DNA of 64,000 bases from Lepus europaeus. Taxonomy: Eukaryota; Chordata; Mammalia; Lagomorpha; Leporidae. The stretch covers positions 98,486,448 through 98,550,447 of the forward strand of contig NC_084835.1 of assembly GCF_033115175.1 (NCBI RefSeq), read 5' to 3'. Position numbers and translations under genes: made by a program. Below, piece after piece: positions 1-12,302 of the stretch (positions within the stretch are counted from its first letter, which is position 1; each line of letters begins with the position of its first letter). The notes below the pieces were generated by a model, which was not told where the DNA came from, ran no database searches, and saw nothing but the letters and a program-made list of their open reading frames with translations.

Positions 1-1775
1 GGGAGCAGAGATGGGGCTCACCCCCGGAAGACAGGCGTGCAGTGGGAGCAGGGAGGGGGAGGGGAGGGACCAGGCGCAGCACGGAGACTTAGGCCTGGAA
101 CAATGACATCATGCTTTCCACTTTCCTCCTCTGGCACGAGCTACCCAGGCGGGGCCTGCTTTCCTGTGAATGATCCTGTTTCCCCATTTGCTTTTTTCTG
201 TCCTTACCCCCGCGAGCTATTGGTCCTATTGGGTGTCTCCAAGGACCCACTCCCCACGGGCTCCCTCAGTGACAGTCTGCCCCACTGGAGGCCACCAGCA
301 CAGAACATGCAGAACGCCCCCACCCCCACCCGAGCGGGGCTTTCACGCACGCAGCGGAAGCCTGCACTGGCACTGGTCAGCTCTCCCTCCTGCAGCCTGG
401 TCCCTGCTCCACCCTGCACTGTCGGGCCAGAAGCACCCACTCCAGCCTCCGGCGTCCTGTCCGCTTTTGCTTCCTGCTGATGGGAGCCAAACTTCCATCA
501 GAAGCCGGGGAGAAAGCCACTGAGCAGGAATGGACGGAGTTGAGAAAAAGATGCTACGCTCCTAGCAGCTGCGCTTCAGTGCAGCCACAGTGTGCATTGG
601 ATCCCTGGGCCTCCTTGTCCCGGCTGAGAGGGACAATGAGAAATGAGGACACGTGGAGACCAGGACAAGGGTCGGCCTCAAACAGTTCCCTGCGCTCAGG
701 ACTTCGTCAGGCGCTCTGTTCCGTGCCTCCGTTTTGTGACCTGCAAATCCAGGACACTGAAAACTCAGTCCGTGTACTCCCTCACTGAACAGTCAGGGAG
801 TGGGGGGCTGTTAGATCCCAGGGACTGGGCCGGCGGCTGGGGAGACGTGGGTGTGACAGCCCCAGAGTGACTGCTGCAGCTGCAGCGCCCCCGCTGGTGA
901 GAGGCAGGACATGCAGAGTGGGCGTGCACTTGCGACTATGGCACAGCCCCACGGGGACGGTCCAGATGAGGGCTCCCCAGGCAGCAGGTGCAACTGGTCC
1001 ATGGCTGGGCCTGATTAGAGAGCCAGACCCCAGGCGGCCCTGGGGCTGCTTGAGCCCTGTCATTTAAGCATCAGGAGAGCCCCCACCCCGCGAAACTAAA
1101 ATACTCGTACCATGAAAGGCGAGGGAAGGGGGTGGGGTACAGGCTTGGCCAGCTGCCTCCCCAACCTTGGACTTCCTGGCACTGACCACGTTCTTGGCCT
1201 TGCGCCAGTGTCCTGGCGGGGGGTCTACAGGCTGCTCTGCTCCTGCACCATTTGCATGGGTGTTGTAAGCACCCAGCCCCTTGTAATGAACCCTTTTCTG
1301 CTGACAAGAGCCACGGCAGCTTCTGATACCTGCAACGGAACCTACCTGGTCCAGGCCCCGCACACCTGCTCAGAGATCGCCTGTCAGCCTTCTCATCCAT
1401 TCTCTGAGCTACCCGAAGCCGTGCAGCAAATTCCTTTTGCTTTGCCAAAAATGGATTTCTGTCGTTTGCAACCAAAGAAGGCCAACTGATACGAAAGTGG
1501 AAGCTGCCAATTAAGTGGGTGGCTCACGTCGATTCCCCTCTTGAAGAACGCACGTTGCCAAGGAACAGAGTGGGACGCAATGGTGACGTACATAGGACTG
1601 CAAGGTTATCTTAGTCTTTAGGGGTGACTCTGTTGTACAGAAAAGAAAACTCAGGCGTTACTTTAGTATTTAAAGTTATTATTCCCATTTATTACAGAAA
1701 CAAATTCCTAACCCAAACTCTAAATTTTTAGTTCAATTAGCCTAGAAATATATTCTATTTCCAAATCTTGCAAAT
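1..1775. other. Unique intergenic DNA, no gene recognised
   Basis: GC-rich sequence in the first 1.5 kb keeps several frames open on both strands, but none shows a recognisable domain, a convincing splice pair or a conserved motif. The end of this stretch (about 1440-1497) weakly resembles the 3' end of an ancient MaLR-type LTR. That resemblance is from memory and not firm. Confidence 0.5.
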
Positions 1776-1791
1776 TTCCACAATAATTTTT

Positions 1792-2118
1792 TTGAGATTT
1801 ATCTGATTTATTTGAAAGGCAGCATTACAAAGAAAGAGGAAGAGAGAGAGAGAATGAGACAGTCCATCTGCTGGTTCACTCCCCAAATGACCGCCAAGGC
1901 CAGGGCTGGGCCAGGCCAAGGCCAGGAGCCTGGAACTCCATCTGGGTCTCCCACAGGGGTATCAGGGACCCAAGCACTTAGCCCTCCTCTGCTGCTTTCC
2001 CAGGCACATTTGTGGGGAGCTGGAACAGAAATGGAGCAGCTGGGACCCCAGCTGGTGACTGTTTGGGATTCCAGTGTCGTGGGCAGTGGCTTAACCTGCT
2101 GTACCACAACACTGCCCC
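1792..2118 (-). repeat. CSINE, older subtype, near full length
   Basis: The A/T-rich tail and GA-rich stretch are at the left and the tRNA-like head is at the right, ending in the 'acctgctgtaccacaacactg' type motif. The flanking direct repeats TTCCACAATAATTTTT (1776-1791) and TTCCACGATAATTTTT (2119-2134) differ at one base and mark an old but intact insertion. Confidence 0.88.
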
Positions 2119-2134
2119 TTCCACGATAATTTTT

Positions 2135-2984
2135 AAGGAGCCTTTTAGAAATTAAATTCCTTTGGATTTTCTAACTGTACTTACCAATCCAACATACTCA
2201 ATTTCCTCTTAAAAGTAATTCACTTGTCCGGCTAACCAATTTCCCCAAGTACTTTAATAAATCTAATAAATCAGGTTTATAAATAGGATGATGAGCTTAT
2301 GTGCCAATGCTATATGCAGAATAAGAGTCTTTTGTAGGTTTTAGCTTAAAATCTAAATCACTTGTTCAGAACTCCAGCCAAACCCTCCAAATATTTGTGG
2401 CTCCTGAACATGTCTCACCTGAGCATCTCTCAGCCCACCCGTTGCTGGAGCTCCCAGCGCCGCACAGGGAGACCCGGCGGCATCTCTTGTCCTCCACCTC
2501 TCTTGCTTTCCGCCTTTGTATTGCTTCTCAGACACCACGGCACAGGACCGCTGGGGGACAGCTCTGTGTTCACTCAGGCACAGGTAAGGGATTTCGACAC
2601 TTTGTGGGGAAAATCCAGGCAGAGAAAGCCAGCAGCTGATGGCTGTCTTTTACCCTTCCATGGGTAGATAAGGTTGAGGTGCCCTTCACCTGATTCCCCA
2701 GAGGTGCCCTGGGGGGCAGTGCCTCTGTTGTGCCAACTCAATTGCACGCCCAGCTTTCCTGATTCCCTGATCAGAACACGGTACCTGCCCACCAGCTTCA
2801 CCCCAGCTCCGCTTTCTAAGGGGATAGCAAACAATTCTAATGTACACAAATTATTTGGCTAAGACAAACACCAAGCTGCATAACTTATTCCCAGATTTTA
2901 TGCACTAGTAATGCTAGGGGTTTGATGTCTTCATAACCTCTGTTCTCAGTTTGAAATCACCCCCAGGGTTCAAAGACCCACCAT
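2135..2984. other. Unassigned intergenic DNA
   Basis: AT-rich up to about 2400, then mixed composition. Short open frames occur on both strands without recognisable products. I see no repeat family I can name. Confidence 0.45.
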
Positions 2985-3400
2985 AGCTGCCATGGCAAAG
3001 TACCACACCTGGTGGCTTAAACCGCTGAGACCTCTCTCTCAGCTCATCAGGGCCCTGCTTCCTCTGGGACTCTGGTTAGCATGCAACAGCTTCCAGGGGT
3101 GGCCGCCAATCCTAGGCTTTATTGGCCGGCACCTGCATCAATCAATCATTTAACCCAATCCCTGCCTCCGTCTTCACATGGGCTCCTCCCTCCTTGCATC
3201 CATCATCTTTCCCTCTGGAGATGTGTGTATTCAAATTCCCCCTACTCACCAGAATACTGCTCCTGTTGGTTTAGGGCCAACACCTTAAGGACCTCATCTT
3301 ACTAGTTATCTGCAAAGATCCTGTTTCCAAATAAGGCCATGTTCTGAGGGACTGGGAATTAGGTCTCCAATTTACCTCTCTGTGAAGACGCAATTCACTA
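2985..3400 (-). repeat. Ancient MaLR-type LTR relic
   Basis: The segment contains a 'tggcttaaac' motif at about 3012 and 'ccaaataaggccatgttctgagg' type wording at about 3328-3350. Both are familiar from the antisense of old mammalian MST/THE-type LTRs. It is heavily diverged and its ends are not resolved. The family call rests on remembered consensus wording. Confidence 0.5.
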
Positions 3401-3719
3401 GAACAATTTTGCAATTTATAAATCCGGAAGAGGGCTTCCAGGCAAACTTCCAGGTGTCCTGTCCCAGCTGGCCATTTTGCAAACTGCCCAGAGATCCTGG
3501 CAGGACATGGGATCTGAAGCTGTGTGTCTCCAGGACAAGGGAAGGCAGAGACATCTTCACAGCCTCCATGCCAGTGGGAACCGAAGGCTGTGGCTTCCAG
3601 GTGGGACTATGGAGACAGAGATCAGAAACACGTGTTCTTTAGCTCAGTTAGAAAATGAGGGGAGGGGCAGAATCTCCAAAATCTGATTAGCAATTGATCA
3701 GGAGGAATCCAGAGAAAAT

Positions 3720-3920
3720 GGAGCAGTCCAAAGCCAGGAGCCTAGAACTCTGACCAAGTCCCCACGTGGCCGGCAGGTAAGGAGCCTGCAATCCCAGACC
3801 CATCAGCAGGGAGCTGGATCAGCTGTCAGGGCAGGACTTGATCTGGAGCTCCCACGTGGATGCTGGCGTGGCAGGATGGCACTTAACCTGCTGCACCACA
3901 ACACCTGCTGCACCACGTGG
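3720..3920 (-). repeat. CSINE fragment, tail missing
   Basis: Matches the middle and head of the older CSINE (pieces such as 'ccaaagccaggagcc', 'gggagctggatc', 'cacttaacctgctgcaccacaacacc'). The GA-rich segment and A tail are absent at the left. A second 'ctgctgcaccac' at 3904-3915 suggests a short local duplication at the head. Confidence 0.75.
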
Positions 3921-4939
3921 TGTTTTGAAATTCAGCCCAGCTGTAGCCAGCGTGACTTTCAGGTTGGACAGACGGCCAAAGTCCAGAAGCTTCAGCATTT
4001 CCTTAGCATCGGGATCAGCTTCCACGGCCTCCTGACCTCAGGCTGAGGTTCTCTCTCCTCCTCTGTAGCTCCGTGGAGATGCCCCGTCACGGGGCCTCTC
4101 CGAGTTCAATTCAGCAGATGAGTGACGAGCTTCCTGCTGGGGGTCCCCCACCCCCTGGTTTGTGCACTTGTTGCTGTGGAAGCCGTTGCACAGGTGTGTG
4201 GAGCTCGTCTCAGTGATAACCTGCGTGTTTTCTGGTTTTTGTTTGCTTGTTTGTTTTTCTTTTTGTTTTTCATGTTTTGGTGCAAACATGGCCCATGTTG
4301 AGGTCCTGAGTCAAAGAGGAACACCCTGTTTCTCATCAGAGCTGAAATTCTGTCTAGTAGAGGGCTTTGCTATGATACTGAAAGTTTTATTCATAGGGTT
4401 CCAAGGAATTCTGTTTTATGAAGCCACGTTGGTGAGAATACTTATTGTAAGAAACAATGTTTGTTCACTTGAGTCCTTAGCCACATTTGCCATGGGAAGT
4501 TGATGCTTCTCAACCCTCCTGGTGACAGATTAACTCACTATGATGTCATTTGGCTCAAATGAACTCAACTTATAAAAGGATGGAACCAGTTTCATTGACT
4601 TTAGGAACATAGATAAAGGGGGTATTTCTTCTTGCACTCTGTATGTATCGGGAAGGTCACTCTGATGGATTTAACCTCAAGCACGATTTGATAGGGTGAT
4701 CTTTATGACTAAGTTGCTTGAATTCGGGCTCCCCTTCACCTCATTCTCAAATCTATGATCACATAGTCAGCCCCCAGCCAGGCCGGCAGCTGCCTAATGG
4801 GCTCTGACTTCTATTGAGTTGGTCTCACTGTGAATTCTGTTCATAGCCTCCCTCCAAGCCAGGAATTCGTCTGAATCCATCAAAAGACACTTTGCTTGAT
4901 TTGTCTCCCCAAATCGGGATATCCATGACTTCAGCTAGA
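3921..4939. other. Unassigned intergenic DNA
   Basis: No gene found. A T-rich (TTTG)-like stretch lies at 4235-4275. The 113-residue plus-strand frame at 4162-4503 has no recognisable domain. Confidence 0.45.
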
Positions 4940-4953
4940 CAGTCATGACTTCT

Positions 4954-5235
4954 TTTTTTTTTTTTTCCTTTTTCCGTTGGTTCACCCTCCAATGGCCGCT
5001 ATGGCCGGAATGCTGCAACGATCTGAAGCCAGGAGCCAGGTGCTTCCTCCTGGTCTCCCATGTGGGTGCAGGGCCCAAGCTCTTGGGCCATCCTCTACTG
5101 CCTTCCCGGGTCACAGCAGAGAGCTGACCTGGAAGAGGAGCAACCGGGACAGAATCCGGCACCCCGACCGGGACTAGAACCTGGGGTACTGGCACCACAG
5201 GCAGAGGATTAGCCTAGTGAGCCGCGGCGCCGGCC
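4954..5235 (-). repeat. CSINE, young subtype, with perfect target duplication
   Basis: The poly-T tail is at the left. The head ends 'gagccgcggcgccggcc' at the right. A perfect 14-bp duplication CAGTCATGACTTCT flanks it (4940-4953 and 5236-5249). The GA-rich part of the tail is deleted. Confidence 0.92.
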
Positions 5236-5672
5236 CAGTCATGACTTCTAAGGTCATAGGTACCACAGAAGAAAGTTCAGTGGCACAAAGAAATATCAGA
5301 TGGACACCCACTTCCACTGTTTCCATAAAAAAATTTCTAGGTAAGAATAAGACAAATATCGACAAGGCTGATACTTAAAATGAGCCATTAAAATCCTTTC
5401 AAGAAAAGCAGTGGTGGTTGGCAAACACCATGCATTCCTGCTTTATTTATATTAACAGGAATCTATAGTAAATTATATCAAAATAAGTGATAATAAATGC
5501 ACCAGCATGTTCCACGCTGTGAGAACACTTTGCACCCATGGCTTCTCTCTCTGGGAAGCAATGAAGCAAAGCAACTCTCTGTGTCATATCCTAGCTGAGC
5601 TGTGTGCAGATGATCACTTAGTGTGAATTATTTGGGCTGTCCCAGGAAAGGTGCCCGGCCAGTTTTATTCTT

Positions 5673-6011
5673 TTTTTTTTTTTTAATTTTTGACAGGCAG
5701 AGTGGACAGTGAGAGACAGAGAGAAAGGTCTTCCTTTGCCATTGGTTCACCCTCCAATGGCCACCACGGCCAGCGCGCTGCGGCTGGCGCACTGAGCTGA
5801 TCCGAAGGCAGGAGCCAAGTGCTTATCCTGGTCTCCCATGGGGTGCAGGGCCCAAGCACTTGGGCCATCCTCCACTGCACTCCCGGGCCACGCAGAGAGC
5901 TGGCCTGGAAGGGGCAACCGGGACAGAATCCCGCGCCCCAACCGGGACTAGAACCCGGTGTGCCGGCGCCGCAAGGCGGAGGATTAGCCTGTTGAGCCAC
6001 GGCGCTGGCCT
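5673..6011 (-). repeat. CSINE, young subtype, full length
   Basis: Complete from poly-T tail through 'gacaggcagagtggacag' to the head 'gagccacggcgctggcc'. The duplication GTTTTATTCTT is perfect (5662-5672 and 6012-6022). Confidence 0.93.
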
Positions 6012-6022
6012 GTTTTATTCTT

Positions 6023-7489
6023 CAATAGCAAAATACCTGTTGGTTTCTGACATGAGTCCAAGTCAGTAAATGATCAAACAAGGGGAGGGGGAGGGAGTGA
6101 GCACCTCCAAGGCCCAGAGAGATAAACCCGGAGATGCCCATGGCCGGAAACAAGAGGGAGAGCTGAGCGAGAAACCGTCCATAAAGACGAATGCCCCACC
6201 TTGACCTCCTTGTAAACACGTGCAAGCAGATGAGAGCGCAGGAGACTCGAGGGGAGCTGCTGCCGCCCTCTGCACAGTTCCCCGGGCAGCTGGGTCAGTC
6301 TTCCGCTCATCTGTTCCCATCCTGCTTTGCCAGTGCATGGAGCCCAAGCCTTTCCCTGCAAGGGCTGTTTGGAGGCCAAGGATCTCCATCAGGAGCTTCC
6401 TGGGGCTCCTGGCTTGGGTGTGGCAGCCGTATTTTTGAATCAGCCCTGGAGCTCCTATCACGTTTCATTAGTTCTGGAGACTTAGAGTACCCGGGCTTCC
6501 TCCCCCCATCCAATGAGAGTCAATTACTTCCCATTATGGAGCACAGCTCTCAGGTTATCCAAGGTCCCGGTCCTGGGGGCCACTCTTGACCCAACAGCTC
6601 CACCACTGCCCCCTCCTGTCACATCCCAATTCTGAAAACTCCCCCGCTCTGTGGAGTCCACTGCTCCTGACAGCTGGGCACCGCCCAGGGCAGGTGCATT
6701 TTCCAGGGCCAGGACTCCGCATACTTATGAGGCCCCGTGGGATTTACGAGATGGCTCACGGTCTCTGCAGGACTCATGCACATTCCTGTGGCCTACAAAT
6801 GTCTGCACTGTGTGACAACATTCAGGTCACTCCTGGCTTAAGTTCTCCCTAAGGAATCTCGTTCTACTCAAAGGACAGCTCAAGTTTTTGAAACAGGACA
6901 AGTTTTCATCCTCTGCATCATGGGAAATACCCCCAAAAGTCATGGGGTTGAGTTACAACCTAACCACACGCGGGCATGGCCACAATGTGGAGGAGCCCTG
7001 GCTCCATCTCCCTCCTGATTGAGCCCTGGAACCTTCTTCTAAGCCACACTTCGTGACTGTAAACTGCCCTCAGCAGTAGCACCGTGACCAACCACTAACC
7101 ACTCATCAACCAGGGGTAGATGAGGACCAGGGAACCCAAGTGGCAATGTGGCTTGATGAGTCACTTGATGGACATGTTGACAACATCTTATAAAAATAAT
7201 TCCTAATTCATGGAGCTACAGTCATAATAACAATATAGCCAACAGTCATCATCTATCTCCTGTGTCTAACACAGTTCTGGTGCTTTCTCTTGGGTAAGCA
7301 ACTGTAGACATAATCTATTGACTTCCTGTCATGCTGTATAAAAATTTGAGATTTTATCCAACATCCTTTCTGCTCCTTCCATTCCAATGAAGTTATGATT
7401 TTAATGAAGTCCGTATTTAGAATTGATTACTCTGATTATATTTGTGGCTGAGCTAAGTAGTGCTGTGTGGTTACATCTCTCTCTCTTTT
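6023..7489. other. Unassigned intergenic DNA
   Basis: Contains overlapping open frames at 6063-6589 on both strands, none recognisable. AT content rises after 7140. No gene or nameable repeat seen. Confidence 0.45.
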
Positions 7490-7493
7490 TTTA

Positions 7494-7768
7494 AATTAAC
7501 TTATTTATTTCATTTATTTGAAAGAGAGAGAGATCTCCTGTCCTCTGGTTCACTTCCCAAATGCCTACAATAGCCAGGATTGGACCAGGCTAAAGCCCAG
7601 AGCCTGGAACACAATGACCCAAGTACTTGAACATCACCTGCTGCCTCCCAGGGTGCACGTTCCCCAGAAGTTGGAGTCAGAAGCAGAGCCACTTGAACCC
7701 AGGCACAGTGATGTGGGGTGCGGGCACCTCAAGAGGTGTCTTAACAACTGTGCCAACTGTTTACTCCC
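7494..7768 (-). repeat. CSINE, old diverged subtype
   Basis: A short T-rich tail and 'atttgaaagagagagagat' motif lead into body motifs such as 'cccaaatgcctacaatagccagg'. The head at the right is diverged ('taacaactgtgccaactg'). No clear target duplication. Confidence 0.8.
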
Positions 7769-8490
7769 ACTTCCTTTCTTATATTTTGTTTTTCCTGGAG
7801 TTAATCACTGGCTATTAAAATTCAATCATTATCTTAAATCTGTGCCTTTCATTCTTCCCACAGCCTCCCCCAGCTCTTGGAAACAGAATCTGCATACTAT
7901 CAACCAGTCAGGTAATCTGCCAGTTCCCTTTGCCCCTTGGGGACCCTTCCCAGCACACCTCCCACATCCCACACCCCGGCTCCTCGTTGAGCCAGAATGC
8001 CTGCCTCCCTAGGGCCTCTGCACCATGGCCGTCCTCACCTCCACACTTTCCTCTTGCTGGAGTTGGAGCCGTTTCTGGGGTTGGCATCTGCTTTCTTTGG
8101 CTTGCCAGCATATGAACATCTACATCCTTCCAGATCAAGAGTGTGAGGCGTGTGTCGGTCAGCAGTGGACAGGGATAGCTTAGCAACATCAACACTAAAG
8201 CTTTGTTTCTTGCTCCATGACGTGATCACCGGGGGTCACCAGGTGGAAGCAAAGTCCCATGACCCCTCACTGCAGATTCCAGCTGATGGAAGATCACCTT
8301 CTCAAACATCATGGGTCACTGGGGCATACAGGACACAGCACCACATTGTTTCCACATGGAGGCATCACTCATCACTTCTGCTCATATGTGATACGACCAC
8401 ACCAGCTCCAAGGAGAAACAGAAGTTTCTAGAAGGAAAGTAGAAATAGTTGCTGAATAGAACAAATGATGACTGCAAGAGGTTAATTTTT
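7769..8490. other. Unassigned intergenic DNA
   Basis: No gene seen. A 'ctagggcctctgcaccatggccgtcc' type stretch at about 8009-8035 weakly resembles L2 antisense sequence. Confidence 0.4.
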
Positions 8491-8505
8491 AAAAGTTGCT
8501 TGCAT

Positions 8506-8838
8506 GGCCGGCGCCGCGGCTCAATAGGCTAATCCTCCGCCTAGCGGCGCCGGCACACCGGGTTCTAGTCCCAGTCGGGGCACCGATCCTGTCCCGGTTG
8601 CCCCTCTTCCAGGCCAGCTCTCTGCTGTGGCCAGGGAGTGCAGTGGAGGATGGCCCAAGCCCTTGGGCCCTGCACCCCATGGGAGACCAGGATAAACACC
8701 TGGCTCCTGCCATCGGCTCAGCGCGGTGCGCCGGCCGCAGCGCGCTACCGCGGCGGCCATTGGAGGGTGAACCAACGGCAAAAAGGAAGACCTTTCTCTC
8801 TGTCTCTGTCTCTCACTGTCCACTCTGCCTGTCAAAAA

Positions 8839-8869
<31 letters not shown>

Positions 8870-8870
8870 T
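8506..8870 (+). repeat. CSINE, young subtype, full length, long A tail
   Basis: Begins 'ggccggcgccgcggctcaa'. The B-box-like 'gggttctagtccc' of the tRNA-derived head is present. It ends in the CT-rich segment, 'cactctgcctgtc' and an A-rich tail. The 15-bp duplication AAAAGTTGCTTGCAT is perfect (8491-8505 and 8871-8885), pointing to recent insertion. Confidence 0.96.
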
Positions 8871-8885
8871 AAAAGTTGCTTGCAT

Positions 8886-10385
8886 GTACCATAATGTGTT
8901 GATTGTACTCAATGTCTGGGAATAGAACACAAGATTGGGAGCAATTTTCTCCAGAATTTTGGACTGAAACTCTCCTATGTTCTTTGGCTGAGAATCTACC
9001 TGCTGGGCTGTTTCCTGATCTCTTTTTTTTCTGATCTCTTTTCTCTGTTGTGCTGCTGTGTCTTTTTTCTCCCTTTCCCCAGTAGCTTTTAGGATCATCC
9101 TTTTTCTATGTGCTGCTGTAATATTGTACAGTGACAAGCCCTGTTGGATTTTTAGCATTTATTGTGCTGGGCAATCGGTGGCACTGGTCATCGGACATAT
9201 ATTTACTCTCTTCCTGATCAATATTCTTGGACTTTCTGATAAATTTCTTCTGTTTCCTCTCTTCTCTCTCTCTCTCTGGAGTGGCAACCACATGTCAGCT
9301 CCCAGGAACAGGCATCTGTCTTAGCACTACCTTCCAATGGCTCTATTTGGAATTGTTCTCTCTAGATTTTCCAACTTTATCCTTGCATCAATTTGCGTAA
9401 CTTGCTTGGTGTTATTTTTATTAGTGGCGGCTTTTTCTGAACTGATTCTTCCTGTCTTGCTGCGTTCTACTTCACTCTGGATGTGGATTTTTCCCTGGAC
9501 CCTTCCCTGCCACTCAACACCTTAGCATCTACTGTGTCTTGCTATGTCGCCTCGTGACAATGCCACATCTCTCCATTGGGCTCGTAGGGATCCGGGTGCC
9601 TGCAGGTTGGGTAAACACCTGTTCCATCCCACCTTACCCCTTTCCAATTAGAATGAAATTACAGCCTCACTTCTCCCTTCCCCTATACTGAATTTTCCGG
9701 CCTTGTAATCTGTTCCAGAGTCAAGAGAATTGGAGCCTGAGGCACGCTCAGCCAAACTGCATGTTTACTATTAGAACAAGAGACAGCGCAAGGGGAAAAA
9801 CCCACACAGTTCTTTAGAATGCACATTTTCTTTCCTTGCCTGTCCTGAGAAAAAATTCCATGTCCCGACTATAAATTAAATCATGCAAGTAGTTACTGAA
9901 CATCCCGTCCTGTTTGAGGTATTGAGAAAGCAGAAATGGAAAAATTACACCAAGTGCCTGCTCTCCATCCTGATGAAGGGAGACAGGCAGTCAGTACACA
10001 ACGTAACACTCGGGAGGTGGCCGACTCGAGAAATAAAGAAGGCAGGGTGGTTGTCCACAGTGGCATCTGGAGGTGGGAAGTGTGGAGGGTGGAGGATCTC
10101 TCTGGTCGGGTCTCTGCTCAGATGTCACCTGGAAGACAAGAGGAAGAACTCTCATGGATGGGTAGTGAGGAGCACTCCAGGCCCAGGGCAGGGTGCTCGG
10201 GGTCCCAGGGCGCACGGAGGCTCTGAAAGCCCAGTGATGTGTGCCAAGCTGTCTGCTACTGCAAAGGACCCAGCGATTCGGTTGTCATGGACACATTCAG
10301 CCTCCAAAACCTGGTGCACACGTCCCTCTGTGACTTCTATTGAATTCTCACTCAATGTCAAACAGAGGAACGGGGGAGGGCAGGT
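8886..10385. other. Unassigned intergenic DNA
   Basis: T-rich from 8990 to 9500 with a short CT run at 9263-9279. A 178-residue plus-strand frame at 9883-10419 runs into the next SINE and has no recognisable domain. No gene called. Confidence 0.45.
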
Positions 10386-10396
10386 AAAGAGAACAG

Positions 10397-10740
10397 TGGC
10401 CGGCGCAGCGGCTCACTAGGCTAATCCTCCGCCTTGCGGCGCCGGCACACCGGGTTCTAGTCCCGGTCGGGGCACCGATCCTGTCCCGGTTGCCCCTCTT
10501 CCAGGCCAGCTCTCTGCGTGGCCAGGGAGTGCAGTGGAGGATGGCCCAAGTCATTGGGCCCTGCACCCCATGGGAGACCAGGATAAGCACCTGGCTCCTG
10601 CCATCGGATCAGCGCGATGCGCAGGTCGCAGCGCGTCTACCGCGGCGGCCATTGGAGGGTGAACCAACGGCAAAAGGAAGACCTTTCTCTCTGTCTCTCT
10701 CTCTCACTATCCACTCTGCCTGTCAAAAAAAAAAAAAAAA
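10397..10740 (+). repeat. CSINE, young subtype, full length
   Basis: Head 'ggccggcgcagcggctcac' to A tail. The duplication AAAGAGAACAG is perfect (10386-10396 and 10741-10751). Confidence 0.95.
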
Positions 10741-10814
10741 AAAGAGAACAGCGAAGGGAATTTGTAGTGGTGTCTGGACCTGGCCAATAGTAACACTGAG
10801 AGGTAAAACAAGGA

Positions 10815-11149
10815 GGGGCCAGCGCTGTGGCACAGTGGGTGAAGCTGCTGCCTGCAGTGCCGGCATCCCATGTGGATGCCAGTTGGAGACCTGGCTGCTC
10901 CACTTCCAATCCAGCTCTTTGCTATGGCCTGGGAAAGCAGTGGAAGATGGTCCAAGTCCTTGGGTCCCTGAACCCATGTGGGAGACCTGAAAGAAGCTCC
11001 TGGCTCCTGGCTTCAGATTGGCGCAGCTCCGGACATTTCGGCCAACTGGGGAATGAATCAGCGGATGGAAGACCTCTCTCTCTCTCTCTGCCTCTCCTCT
11101 CTCTGTGTAACTCTTTCAAATAAATAAATCTTAAAAAAAAAAAAAAAAA
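10815..11149 (+). repeat. CSINE, intermediate subtype, full length
   Basis: Head 'ggggccagcgctgtggcac', CT-rich segment, 'ctctttcaaataaataaatc' and an A tail. It uses the older 'gcacagtgggtgaagctgctgcc' head wording, unlike the young copy 75 bp to its left. No clear duplication. Confidence 0.92.
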
Positions 11150-11545
11150 CTTGCGAGGAACCACCGAGAAACCAAGGTCCTGGGGGTTTAGAGATGGGTG
11201 GCAACTTTCCCACCCACCACCTCCATGGATCAAGGTGAGGGTGCCCCTCTCAGCCGGAGCCTTTACCCAGACTTCACCAGCTTGTTCCCACTGAAGGAGA
11301 ACCTGGCTATGTATGACTCTGGAAAGGTCAAACTCCACTCTAGTGTCTTCTCTCCAGGGGTGTTCAGCCCCATTCCTGTCCTCCTGGGCCCTGCAAGGCC
11401 CCACCTGCCCTGGACAGCCTGAGCTGACTCCCATGGACTTGACCTCTTGCCCTTGCAGCCTTGCTCGGTCTGGACTTTCTCCCAGATCTGGGGTCCAGCT
11501 GTTGGGGCTTCACATCTGCATGCCACATTGTTTAAGATTAAAAAG

Positions 11546-11852
11546 GTCACCTGGGGCAGGTGACTGACACAGTAGTTAAGACATGGCTTGGGATGCCTGC
11601 ATTCTACAGCAGGGGGCCCGGGTTTGAGCCCTGGCACTTTTGATTCCAGCCCTAGGATGCAGCGGGTGATGGCTCGAGGATTTGAGTTCCTGCCACCCAT
11701 ATGGGAGAGCCAGATTGAGTTCTGGGCTCCTGCCTTTAGCCTGTCTGAGTCCTGGTTCTTGCAGACAATTGGGAGAGTGAACCAGCTTGGGGGAGTGAAC
11801 CAGCAGATGGAAGGTGTCTGTCTGCCTTTAAAATACATAAAATTTCTTAAAA
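11546..11852 (+). repeat. CSINE, old subtype
   Basis: Head 'ggggcaggtgactgacacagtagttaag' and tail 'aaaatacataaaatttctt'. The unit 'gggagtgaaccag' is duplicated at about 11770-11800, a small internal tandem duplication. Confidence 0.82.
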
Positions 11853-12104
11853 TCATCTGTGTCCAGGATTCTTTCCAAATGTCCTGAGAAGCATTCTAGT
11901 TAGAGTAGCTTTGGGCCACATGCTCCACTCTGACCAGGGTGAAGGGATGTTCAGAGCTTATCCCAGAACCACCTGGATCTCTCTGGGATTGTTGGAGGGA
12001 ACCAAGGAGAAAATGGAGACTAGAGGTGAAAACCAACCCTTGTGTAATTCAGCCTGCTCCTTGCCAACTCACCTCCTAATCCTTCTTCTCATAAGAACAC
12101 CTTC

Positions 12105-12302
12105 CAGGAGCCCAGAACTCAATCCAGGTCTCCCACAAGGGCAGCAGGGACCCAAGTGCATGGCTGCCACCTGCTGCCTCCCAGGATGCATTAGCAGGAA
12201 GCTGGACTCAGGAGCAGAGCTGGAGCTCAAGACCAGGCACTCCAACATGGGATATGGGTATCCACACAGTGTCCCAACCACCATGTCAACTGGCACCCGC
12301 CA
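12105..12302 (-). repeat. CSINE fragment, 3' part missing
   Basis: Head and middle of an old-type element ('ccaggagcccagaactcaatccagg', 'aaccaccatgtcaactggc'). The GA-rich region and tail are absent. Confidence 0.78.

Noticed and set aside
1071-1475. 134-residue minus-strand frame with a coding-like start
   Set aside because: The first 35 residues look plausible, but the rest is compositional and the region resembles old repeat sequence. No usable splice pair was confirmed.
8489-8894. Long open frames over the young CSINE copies (also at 10348-10590, 16623-17169, 24831-25343, 30746-31253, 31494-32366, 48491-48838, 49738-50268, 53993-54363)
   Set aside because: They recur with nearly the same peptide at every young CSINE, on both strands, ending in poly-lysine or poly-phenylalanine from the A tail. 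They are SINE sequence, not genes.
9883-10419. 178-residue plus-strand frame
   Set aside because: It runs into a CSINE at its end and shows no domain.
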